From Phycisphaerae bacterium (GTDB taxonomy: Bacteria > Planctomycetota > Phycisphaerae > UBA1845 > UTPLA1): 28,810 nt of DNA. This document shows, in pieces, positions 1-6,934 of this stretch (positions are counted from its first letter, which is position 1; every line of letters starts with the position of its first letter). The notes beneath the pieces were generated by a model. That model worked only from the letters and a program-made list of their open reading frames with translations. It ran no database searches and was not told the origin of the DNA. The DNA lies in the NCBI GenBank assembly GCA_016935885.1, contig JAFGQA010000289.1, positions 1 to 28,810 on the forward strand, in the 5' to 3' direction. The position numbers and the translations under genes were made by a program.

Positions 1-1316
1 GCATGAATGCTGAATCGGCCGAGCCCAAACCAACGGACGCCCAAGAACGCGCCAAACAACTCGCCAAGCTGACGGCCCGCGCCTATCGAGAGGCGACTCA
101 ACTTTCCTACAGGGCGGACATCACATCGGGCAACCCGCCTGAGCACATTTGGTGTACGGCACGACACCGCCCACGGCATGAACTGGACCTACGCGTGTAC
201 GACGACACGGGTCTGATCTACGAGCTGCACAAACACCCCGACGGAGCGATCGTCAAGATTCGGGAAAGAAACTACGTTGGTGACCAGAGGGAAGAGTACG
301 AGGTTGCCATTGGAGATCTAGAGGGCCCGACACGGAAATGGCGCGTTCGCTGCAGAACAGGCCTGAATGTCTGCATGTTCGGCTCGAACACAATGTCATG
401 GCTCGGGCCGGACGCGAAGCATTCGGCGTTCCTTGAAGAGGTTATCGCTATTTCAGAGCCAATCGGCATTCGTGAAGTTGAGGGTTTCCCTTGCGATGTC
501 CTGCAAAACCACAGACTCAAGGACTTCGTTGAAACATTCTACCTGGACTGCCAGAACCATGTGCTCCGCAGGTGGACGCACCTCTGGAATGGCGTGACTC
601 GAGACCGCGTGTTCTCTCACATAGAAATCGTTTCACCGCCGCCGGAAGCTCGGTCCTCGTCGGCTGCTCCGGCGTCCGCGCCCGCCACCACCCAGGAGAG
701 CATCGAGGCGCGACTCGCTCGGCAGATGGCCGAGGTCCTTCGCCGCGCCGAGGCGCTCTCTATCTGGGAACAGGTCGCCTGGGGGGAACCGCCGGTGCGC
801 CTGAGATGTGCGGTGCGCCACGGCCAACGACACGAACTGGACCTGCGAGTCTACGACGACACCGGTCTGATCTATGAACTGCACAAGCGCCCCGACGGAG
901 CGAAGGTCAAGATTCGAGAAAGAAACTACGTTGGCGACCAAGCTGAGCAGTACGAGGTTGCGATCGAAGACCTGGAGGTCGCGACGCGGAATTGGGATGT
1001 TCATTGCGACAAGGGTCTCAATGCCTGCATGTTTGGCAGCCAGACAATGTCGTGGCTCGGCCGGGACGCGAAGCATTCAGCAGTGCTGCAAAAATTCATA
1101 GCTGTTTCCGAGTACGTCGGTATTCGTGAAGTTGGGGGTATCCCCTGTGATGTCCTGCAAAACCATCGGCTCAAAGGCTTGACCGAAACGTTCTACCTGG
1201 ACCGCCAAAGCCATGTGATCCGCAGGTGGACGCAGCTTCGCAACGGCGTGAACCGGCGAGACAGCATTTTTTCCAAGATAGAACTAACGTTGCCGGAGAA
1301 CAAGACCGGCGAATGA
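1..1316 (+). CDS. Secreted protein with two tandem LolA-like domains (5' end cut by window)
   Basis: Function unknown. The frame is open from the window edge, and its first visible Met (position 3) aligns with an internal Met of the downstream paralogue at 1566, so the signal peptide probably lies upstream of the window. The protein has two copies of a domain of about 190 residues (about 22-212 and 242-432 from the visible Met), joined by an Ala/Ser/Pro-rich linker. Each copy carries HELDLRVYDDTGLIYELHK, IRERNYVGDQ, a CMFGS-x-TMSWLG segment and a closing CDVLQNHRLK then TFYLD pattern. The CDVLxxHR followed by a D-R-x-x-HVIRRW strand resembles the beta-rich LolA/RseB-like fold; that assignment is only a fold-level guess. 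The two copies are very similar at DNA level, so the duplication is recent. It is followed 100 bp later by a single-domain paralogue. Confidence 0.8.
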   Translation, partial: MNAESAEPKPTDAQERAKQLAKLTARAYREATQLSYRADITSGNPPEHIWCTARHRPRHELDLRVYDDTGLIYELHKHPDGAIVKIRERNYVGDQREEYEVAIGDLEGPTRKWRVRCRTGLNVCMFGSNTMSWLGPDAKHSAFLEEVIAISEPIGIREVEGFPCDVLQNHRLKDFVETFYLDCQNHVLRRWTHLWNGVTRDRVFSHIEIVSPPPEARSSSAAPASAPATTQESIEARLARQMAEVLRRAEALSIWEQVAWGEPPVRLRCAVRHGQRHELDLRVYDDTGLIYELHKRPDGAKVKIRERNYVGDQAEQYEVAIEDLEVATRNWDVHCDKGLNACMFGSQTMSWLGRDAKHSAVLQKFIAVSEYVGIREVGGIPCDVLQNHRLKGLTETFYLDRQSHVIRRWTQLRNGVNRRDSIFSKIELTLPENKTGE

Positions 1317-1416
1317 GGCAGTGTTGACATGATCGCCCGAACGGGCACGCTCGACGCCGATACCGGCAGGCACCGAGCGGAGACGACTCCCCGGAAACCG
1401 CGAAGGGAGAATCAAG

Positions 1417-2220
1417 ATGAAGATGTTTGTCTGTCCCACGATGGTCGTGGCGTTGTGTACCTGCAGCACGGCGGCCGTCGCCGAGCAGCCCGCCGAATCC
1501 GCCGGGCCAGTGGTTGAGAGGCCGGTCGAGCTGGTCGCGTCCAAGCCGCAAGACAAACCAGAAAGCATGAATGCTGAATCGGCCGAGCCCAAACCAACGG
1601 ACGCCAAAGAACGCGCCAGACAACTCGCCAAGCTGACGGCCAGGGTGTATCGCCAGGCGACCGAACTCTCGTTCGAGGCGCGCGTGACCTATGGAGAACC
1701 ACCCGAGCGCATCCGGTGCGTCGTCATACACGGGCTGCAGAAGAGATGCCATCTTCGCGTCTATGATGAAAATGACCGGTTGTTCTACGAACTTCAAATC
1801 TGGCCGGACGCAACGGGCGTGAGAATACAAGAGAAAAACTACCGAGGCGACGAGACACAGGATTACGTGCTCAGCCTAACGGACTTCGCACCGTACAAAT
1901 GGGACCCTCGCTGCCTGACGGGCATCAATGGTTGCGCGTTCGGAGGGTATTTGAATTCCTGGGTGGGTTGCAAGAGCCATTGGGCTACCTTTTGGGAGGA
2001 GACTATCTCAGGTGGCGAATGCGTGGGCACGGAGGACGTAAATGGTCACCCATGCGACATCGTGGAAACGCACCGGGTCAAGGGCTTGATCGAGAGGATT
2101 TACCTCGATCGGAAGACACATATCGTCAGGAGATGGTTATATGATTACAACGGTGTGATCAAGGATCGGGTATATTCCAACATACGGCTTGTCGGTGGCT
2201 TTGTGCAGCAGGCAGACTGA
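1417..2220 (+). CDS. Exported single-domain paralogue of the preceding protein (LolA-like, tentative)
   Basis: 267 residues starting at an ATG with AGGGAG seven bases upstream. The N-terminus is a signal peptide with hydrophobic core MVVALCTCSTAAVA and likely cleavage after AVA (about residue 22). A Pro/Glu-rich spacer leads to a segment nearly identical in DNA to bases 1-82 of the window, then one copy of the about 190-residue domain (RCVVIHGLQ, LRVYDEN, CDIVETHRVKG, IYLDRKTHIVRRW). The core is much more diverged from the two upstream copies than the shared leader is, which suggests leader exchange or gene conversion. It is probably periplasmic or surface exposed; role unknown. Confidence 0.85.
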   Translation: MKMFVCPTMVVALCTCSTAAVAEQPAESAGPVVERPVELVASKPQDKPESMNAESAEPKPTDAKERARQLAKLTARVYRQATELSFEARVTYGEPPERIRCVVIHGLQKRCHLRVYDENDRLFYELQIWPDATGVRIQEKNYRGDETQDYVLSLTDFAPYKWDPRCLTGINGCAFGGYLNSWVGCKSHWATFWEETISGGECVGTEDVNGHPCDIVETHRVKGLIERIYLDRKTHIVRRWLYDYNGVIKDRVYSNIRLVGGFVQQAD

Positions 2221-2224
2221 CCAG

Positions 2225-2246
2225 AAAGGAGGTGTCCATGAGATAG
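2225..2246 (+). other. Strong Shine-Dalgarno with a two-codon minigene
   Basis: AAAGGAGGTG at 2225-2234 is the best ribosome-binding site in this part of the window, but the ATG behind it (2238) is followed by AGA and then a TAG stop. It lies just after the stop of the preceding gene and 78 nt before the next start. It may be a relic of a lost start or a regulatory minigene; nothing further supports a function. Confidence 0.35.
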
Positions 2247-2323
2247 CGCAAAGAGAGCAAGCGTACGAAACAATGAAAGGACATGTACATTTCGACAATC
2301 AAACTGAATGAGGAGTATTGAAG

Positions 2324-3001
2324 ATGAAACGATGTTTTATTTCGATGTCGATTGGTCTGGCGTTGCTCGTACCTGGCGTGGTGTACGGCGAACCCGAGCC
2401 TACGCTCGTGCTGAACGGCCAAACGATCGGGTTGACGACGCCGCTACAGACGCCCGCCCTGCTCGACGTCCTAAGCGCGTATGGCGTGGACGTCGACAGA
2501 CCGGAGACGCTGAGCGCCTTCCTGCTCGCGGCCTTGCCGGATTCGGTGATCGGCACCGACGACGTCGAGGCATGGCTCGGCCGATCCGAGACGTTGGACG
2601 AGGGCGACGGAAAGGGCGAAACGTTCGTGGAGGTGGATGCGGCGATCGACGCGGATTATGCCTTGATCACCCTGTACGTCGCGGACGGCAGTTTCCACAT
2701 GGACGTGACCCGCTACGGCGAGGACGGCGAGCCGCCGACGTCTATGAAGTTGGAGTACGAGATTCTCGAAGCCATCGCCGACGTCGAGACCGCTGGTGAT
2801 GTGCAGCGTGACACCGTCCAAACCTGTTTTCTGCTCCAGTCCTGCTATTCGGAATGTACCTGCGATGATGGGAAGGGCGTCAAAGGATGCACGAAGGACG
2901 ACTGTTACTCCGCGAACACGTGTCCGGATGGGCCGAACGGCGTCGCGTGCGGATGGATTGTGACGTTGCTGGTGCCGCAACCGATAGTCATGGAACCGTA
3001 A
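2324..3001 (+). CDS. Small exported cysteine-rich protein, function unknown
   Basis: 225 residues. ATG 2324 is preferred over an in-frame TTG at 2318 because AGGAG (2311-2315) is eight bases upstream of the ATG. A signal peptide (MKRCFISMSIGLALLVPGVVYG, cleavage near VYG) is followed by an acidic region of about 140 residues rich in Asp, Glu and Ala without a recognisable family. The last 60 residues contain ten cysteines in a C-x5-C-x3-C-x-C type spacing (QTCFLLQSCYSECTC, then CTKDDCYSANTC), which would suit disulfides or a small metal site. The end VTLLVPQPIVMEP is hydrophobic. It resembles cysteine-rich secreted planctomycete proteins in style only. Confidence 0.75.
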   Translation: MKRCFISMSIGLALLVPGVVYGEPEPTLVLNGQTIGLTTPLQTPALLDVLSAYGVDVDRPETLSAFLLAALPDSVIGTDDVEAWLGRSETLDEGDGKGETFVEVDAAIDADYALITLYVADGSFHMDVTRYGEDGEPPTSMKLEYEILEAIADVETAGDVQRDTVQTCFLLQSCYSECTCDDGKGVKGCTKDDCYSANTCPDGPNGVACGWIVTLLVPQPIVMEP

Positions 3002-3036
3002 CCGGCGGAGGAATGGACCGAGGCCGGTAGAAGGAC

Positions 3037-3077
3037 CCGTGGGGCCGGGCACGCCAAAGGCGCCCCGACGCCCACGG
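3037..3077 (+). terminator. Imperfect GC-rich stem-loop after the cysteine-rich protein gene
   Basis: Arms CCGTGGG (3037-3043) and CCCACGG (3071-3077) close a GC-rich loop 36 nt after the stop codon. There is no T-run, so it is only a possible 3' end structure. Confidence 0.3.
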
Positions 3078-3133
3078 ATCTGAAACAGTCGTACGGTAAA
3101 TGATAAGCGACGTGAGTTTGCTTGAACACGTTC

Positions 3134-3159
3134 GGGGCCGAGGATTCTTCCTCGGCCCC
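3134..3159 (+). terminator. Strong stem-loop upstream of gltX
   Basis: Perfect 10-bp stem GGGGCCGAGG / CCTCGGCCCC with loop ATTCTT, followed by TTGCC. It separates the upstream gene from gltX and is a likely transcription stop, though the T tail is short. A TACAAT hexamer at 3174-3179 just downstream could be a gltX -10 box, but no -35 partner is convincing. Confidence 0.55.
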
Positions 3160-3255
3160 TTGCCTAAATGCAGTACAATCTGTCCGATAGCTGTGTATCG
3201 CCGGTTCAGAAATGGGACATGCCATGCTGTACGACGTCAATCACAGGGGGACCGC

Positions 3256-4929
3256 ATGAATGACCAAGCCATCGTCCGCGTTCGTTTTGCCCCCTCGCCG
3301 ACGGGATACCTGCACGTCGGCGGTGCCCGAACCGCCTTGTTCAACTGGCTGTGGGCCCGCCAAAGGGGCGGGACGTTTATCCTGAGGATCGAGGATACCG
3401 ATCGGACGCGGCACGTCGCCGGGGCGGAGCAGAGAATCCTAGACGACCTTCGCTGGCTGGCCTTGGATTGGGACGAGGGCCCGGAAGTGGGCGGTGACTT
3501 CGGGCCGTACTTCCAGAGCCAGCGGCTGGACATCTATCAGCGCCACGTGCGGCAGCTTCTCGATGAGGGCAAGGCTTATTATGCGCTTGAGACGCCGGAG
3601 GAACTCGACGCGATGCGGGCCGAGGTCCGCGAGGCCAAGCGGTCCGTGACGTATCGCCGTCCCGATCCGCTGCCGACCGTCGAGCAGGGTGAGGCGGCGC
3701 GGAGGGAGGGCCGGCCGGTCGTTGTGCGTTTCAAGATGCCGACGGGTGGCATCGTGGTGCGAGACCTGATCCGCGGCGAAGTCTCCGTGGAGGAAGGCGA
3801 GTTGGAGGATTTCGTCATCCAGAAGGGTGACGGCTGGCCAACGTATCACCTTGCCTGCGTCGTCGATGACGCGTTGATGAAGATCACGCTCGTCTGCCGC
3901 GGGCAGGACCACCTGTCGAACACGCCGAAGCACATCGCCTTGCAGCGGGCCTTCGGCTTCGACACGCCGCAATACGCCCACCTCCCGCTGATCTTCAACA
4001 TGAGCGGCAGCAAGATGGGCAAACGCGACAAGCACGCCGCCGTGCACGAGGCCGTCACACGGCTCGTGCACGACGGCACGTGGACGGTAGACGACATCGC
4101 CAGCCGCGCGGGCGTGGACAAGGATCGTGCGCTCCAGTGGTTCGGCGACAAGAAGGCCAAACGCAAGCCGGCGTTTCAGGCAATGGAGATGGACGGCCTG
4201 CTGCGTCTGGCCAAGGCCGCGGGCGTGGACCTGCCCGAGATTGACGTGCACGATTTTCGCACGTCGGGCTACTTGCCCGAGGCGCTGGGCAACTTCCTGA
4301 ATCTGCTGGGCTGGTCGGCGGGCGACGACCGCGAGTACTTCTCGCGCGACAGGGCGATCAAGGCCTTCTCCATCGACCGGATCATCAAGTCAAACGCGAA
4401 GTTTGATCGCGAGAAGCTGCTGGCGCTGAACACCGAATGGTCCGCCGGTGCCTCGCGCGGGCGTCTGCTCGAAGCCTTCAAGGACTTCACGCAGCTCAGC
4501 GGCTCGGCGATGGATAGCCTGGACGATGACACGGCGTCCCGTGTGCTCGAAGCGTGCAAGGGCTTCCGCACCTTTCGCGATGTGGAGAACAAGGCGGGCG
4601 TTCTGTTCCTTGCCGACGAACAGGTCGAGTACGACCCCAAGTCCGTCAAGAAGGTCTTGGCCGGGAAAGACGGCCAAGGCTACGTGATGCTCGAACGCAT
4701 CCTGCCCGAGTTGGAATCCATTGAAACCTGGTCCGCCGAGGCGATCGAAGCGTCCATCAGAGGCTTCTGTGAAAGGTGTGACGCCAAGCTCGGCGACGTC
4801 GCGCAACCCGTGCGCGTCGCGGTGGCGGGCCGAACGATCAGCCCGGCCATCGGCGAGACGCTTGTCCTGCTCGGCAGAGAGAAGGCCTTGAACCGCATCC
4901 GCACGTGCCTGAGCCGAAAGGCGCGTTGA
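3256..4929 (+). CDS. gltX: Glutamyl-tRNA synthetase with an insertion after the KMSKS loop
   Basis: Charges tRNA-Glu with glutamate in the cytoplasm; class I synthetase, 557 residues. The start is ATG 3256 (CAGGGGGA upstream); a longer open frame from 3100 would add a leader with no family similarity. HIGH motif within FAPSPTGYLHVGG (residues 11-23), IEDTD at 45-49, and a KMSKS-type loop SGSKMGKRDKH (250-260), where the fourth position of KMSKR is Gly. Normally about a dozen residues separate KMSKR from GYLPEAL; here about 80 do, containing WTVDDIASRAGVDKDRALQWF, then KPAFQAMEMDGLLRLAKAAG. After GYLPEALGNFLNLLGW the anticodon-binding part continues to the end. From memory, planctomycete GluRS proteins can carry extra sequence here, so this may be lineage-wide. 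Confidence 0.95.
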   Translation: MNDQAIVRVRFAPSPTGYLHVGGARTALFNWLWARQRGGTFILRIEDTDRTRHVAGAEQRILDDLRWLALDWDEGPEVGGDFGPYFQSQRLDIYQRHVRQLLDEGKAYYALETPEELDAMRAEVREAKRSVTYRRPDPLPTVEQGEAARREGRPVVVRFKMPTGGIVVRDLIRGEVSVEEGELEDFVIQKGDGWPTYHLACVVDDALMKITLVCRGQDHLSNTPKHIALQRAFGFDTPQYAHLPLIFNMSGSKMGKRDKHAAVHEAVTRLVHDGTWTVDDIASRAGVDKDRALQWFGDKKAKRKPAFQAMEMDGLLRLAKAAGVDLPEIDVHDFRTSGYLPEALGNFLNLLGWSAGDDREYFSRDRAIKAFSIDRIIKSNAKFDREKLLALNTEWSAGASRGRLLEAFKDFTQLSGSAMDSLDDDTASRVLEACKGFRTFRDVENKAGVLFLADEQVEYDPKSVKKVLAGKDGQGYVMLERILPELESIETWSAEAIEASIRGFCERCDAKLGDVAQPVRVAVAGRTISPAIGETLVLLGREKALNRIRTCLSRKAR

Positions 4930-5092
4930 CGTGCGCGTCCACGCCGGGCTGAGGAACGCGACTCGGTCAAGGACCTGTCCCAAGCCTGTGGCCCCGGCGC
5001 CGGGCCCGATCGGTCTCCGTAGCGCTGCCGTTTCAGGGGTGAGGTCACGGGCGCGAGGTCCCGCCGTTACGCACATTCGCAGAGGTGCGCCG
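4930..5092 (+). other. Intergenic stretch between gltX and the nested repeat elements
   Basis: No gene supported. It contains a short GC palindrome CCCGGCGCCGGG near 4995, but no loop or T-run of a normal terminator. Short open frames here run into the repeat element and have no ribosome-binding sites. Confidence 0.5.
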
Positions 5093-5101
5093 GATTGCCG
5101 T

Positions 5102-5552
5102 GGGTCCGTGACAGTCTGGGCAGGTGCCGCTGGCAGCTTGCCAGCCAGTGCGTATGCGTCATGCGCCCACCAGGGAGACCGCGCGGGCGGGCAAACCGCC
5201 GTACATGTTTAGCGTTCAAGTGGGGTGGCACGGGTAACGAACGACACGCCCCACGGGGTCGGGTCGTCCATTACCCGTGAGAACAGGCTGGAATGGATGC
5301 CCACGGGTAAGCTCCGCCGCCGCTGCCGCTGGTGCGAGAATCCCTTCTCGCATCCCCTTCCGGTGAGAATCCTCTCCCACAGCTCGACACAACGGGCCGA
5401 GAAGGGATTCTCGGCCCAGCGTATCTGCCCACGGGTAGGCTCCGCCGCCGCTGGCGGCTCCGCTTACCCATGCCAGCCCACTTGAACGCTAAACACGCAC
5501 AAGCCGCCTGGTGGCGTCCAGAATCGGATGCAGCCGGAAGTGTCACGGACGC
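5102..5552 (-). mobile_element. MITE-like dispersed element, reverse copy, interrupted by another insertion
   Basis: Outer ends are GGGTCCGTGACA (5102-5113) and TGTCACGGACGC (5541-5552), inverted repeats matching the other copies in this window. The flanks are GATTGCCGT (5093-5101) and GATTGCCCT (5553-5561), a 9-bp target duplication with one mismatch. The body matches the reverse complement of the 24427 copy, except that a block of about 300 bp sits inside the first internal hairpin. No transposase is encoded. It ends 119 bp before the start of the exported protein at 5671. Confidence 0.8.
5202..5499. mobile_element. Second, nested non-autonomous element with 31-bp terminal inverted repeats
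   Basis: Positions 5207-5237 and the reverse complement of 5464-5494 match at 29 of 31 bases, beginning GTTTAGCGTTCAAGTGGG. The block interrupts the 5102 element exactly between CAAACCGCC (5192-5200) and CAAGCCGCC (5500-5508), an apparent 9-bp target duplication; uninterrupted copies have this word once. Inside are hairpins GCGAGAA/TTCTCGC (5334-5351) and GGGCCGAGAA/TTCTCGGCCC (5394-5417), and a direct repeat (5298-5325 and 5426-5453) built on CCCACGGGTARGCTCCGCC. The motif CACGGGTAA or its complement recurs about five times. No protein is encoded. Confidence 0.75.
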
Positions 5553-5591
5553 GATTGCCCTGAACCGATTGCCTGTTGTGTGCCGCCGCCC

Positions 5592-5620
5592 TTGACGGCG
5601 TAGACAGTTGATCGCAGAAT
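5592..5620 (+). promoter_or_regulatory. Candidate sigma70-type promoter for the FlgT-like gene
   Basis: TTGACG (5592-5597), a 17-base spacer and CAGAAT (5615-5620). Predicted transcription start near 5627, about 44 nt before ATG 5671. It lies just downstream of the right end of the repeat element. Confidence 0.45.
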
Positions 5621-5670
5621 CCGAGTTTCTACGAGAGCGGACGAACCATCACATACTCAGGAGGCTGCCC

Positions 5671-6846
5671 ATGATTGCAGGATTCAAACCACGAAATCTC
5701 ATGCTTCTCTGTACGGCAATCTGCGTCGTCGCTTTCGTGCCCGCGGTCAGCGTCCAGGCCGACGACGACATCGTCGTTGTGAAGGTCAAGGGCGAGGGCA
5801 TCGACAAGGACTCGGCGGTGAAAGACGCCCTCCGACACGCCGTCGAGGAGGGTGGCAAGAACGAGATCGCCAGCCGGTCCAAGACCAAGGATTTCGCCCT
5901 GGAATACGACGTGGTCCTTGCACGGGCAAGTGGCCTCGTCAAGGACTACAAGGTGCTGTCCGAGAAGGAGAGTCAGGGCGTCACCACCGTTCAGATCGAG
6001 GCCAAGGTCAGTAAGACGCTGATCGACGCCACCTGGGCCGATGTGGCGATCGTCCTGAAGCAGCTTGGCCGGCCGAAGATCATGGTCATCTTCACGGAGA
6101 TCATCCACGATCTCGATCGGGTCGAGTCAAACCGTGAAATCATCCAGCGCTCCAGCGTCTTGGGCACCCAGATCGAGCGGAAGCTGCTCAAGCTGGGCTT
6201 CAAGCTGGTGAACCCCGGACAGATGAAGGAGATCGACCGCAAGAAGGCCGAGGTCGCCGCGATGGAGGACGACACGGCTGCGCTCAAGGCGTTAGCCAGC
6301 AGCTACGGCGCGGCAATCTACATCAAGGGCGAATCCCGCGCCACCGGGCCACAACGCACGACCGCTGCCGGCGTCAAGTTACACATGTGGGAGACGGACG
6401 TGACGATCCAGGGGTTCTGGACCGAGACGGCCGACGCCATTTTCTCGAACACGCTGGTCGGCGGCCGGAGCGGGTCTCGCGTGGCCGGGCCTCCCGGCGG
6501 TCGCAAGGCCCTCGAGAAATCCGGTGCGAAGCTTGCCGATGCGAGCGTCTATGACATGCTCGAGGCGTGGAGCCGCGGCACCATGGGCGGCGGCGGCGAC
6601 ATCATCGTCGAGGTGCACAACGTCGCCGATATCAAGCAGGCCATTCAGATCAAGCAAACGCTGGCCGGCGTCCAGGGCGTCGAGGAAGTCATCAAGGACG
6701 GTGTGAAGGGGACCGTCAAGTACACGGTGGTGACCAACATGACGGCCGAGACGTATGTCGAGCACATGATCAAATTCACCTTCGACGGCTTCAAGTTGGA
6801 CTTCGAGGACCAGAAGATGAAGACGATCGTTTGCAGCGTGAAGTAA
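5671..6846 (+). CDS. Exported FlgT-like protein (tentative)
   Basis: 391 residues; ATG 5671 has CAGGAGG seven bases upstream, while an in-frame TTG at 5608 has no such site. A signal peptide (LMLLCTAICVVAFVPAVSVQA) is cut near residue 30. The next part, with DSAVKDALRHAVEEGG, LARASGLVKDYKVLSE and VTTVQIEAKV, follows the pattern of FlgT N-terminal-type domains. A middle section (IMVIFTEIIHD, IERKLLKLGFKLV) resembles the alpha/beta domain that follows in FlgT-like or CsgG-like proteins. The C-terminal 60 residues form a separate beta-alpha unit (VEVHNVADIKQAIQIKQTL). FlgT acts in the periplasm around the flagellar basal body, but there are no flagellar genes here, so a general envelope role is equally possible. 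Confidence 0.75.
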   Translation: MIAGFKPRNLMLLCTAICVVAFVPAVSVQADDDIVVVKVKGEGIDKDSAVKDALRHAVEEGGKNEIASRSKTKDFALEYDVVLARASGLVKDYKVLSEKESQGVTTVQIEAKVSKTLIDATWADVAIVLKQLGRPKIMVIFTEIIHDLDRVESNREIIQRSSVLGTQIERKLLKLGFKLVNPGQMKEIDRKKAEVAAMEDDTAALKALASSYGAAIYIKGESRATGPQRTTAAGVKLHMWETDVTIQGFWTETADAIFSNTLVGGRSGSRVAGPPGGRKALEKSGAKLADASVYDMLEAWSRGTMGGGGDIIVEVHNVADIKQAIQIKQTLAGVQGVEEVIKDGVKGTVKYTVVTNMTAETYVEHMIKFTFDGFKLDFEDQKMKTIVCSVK

Positions 6847-6922
6847 CGGCCCCCACCAGGTCCGGGCGTCCGATCCGCGGACGTTCTTCTGTGCGATCCG
6901 CGCGAAGTCACGGACGCCTGGT

Positions 6923-6928
6923 TATAAT
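6923..6928 (+). promoter_or_regulatory. Consensus -10 box directly before a GTG start
   Basis: A perfect TATAAT ends seven bases before GTG 6935, which would put transcription start at or next to the start codon. No good -35 hexamer is seen 16-18 bases upstream. Confidence 0.4.
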
Positions 6929-6934
6929 CCCGGC

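Noticed and set aside
3439..4251. 270-codon minus-strand frame inside gltX
   Set aside because: Shadow of the synthetase gene, whose motifs are unambiguous.
5093..5561. CRISPR array suspected from spaced repeats at 5229-5466
   Set aside because: The CACGGGTAA words are irregularly spaced, in both orientations and inside an inverted-repeat element; no cas genes are near.
4931..5595. Several short open frames between gltX and 5671
   Set aside because: They cover the nested elements, lack ribosome-binding sites and resemble only other translated copies of the repeats.
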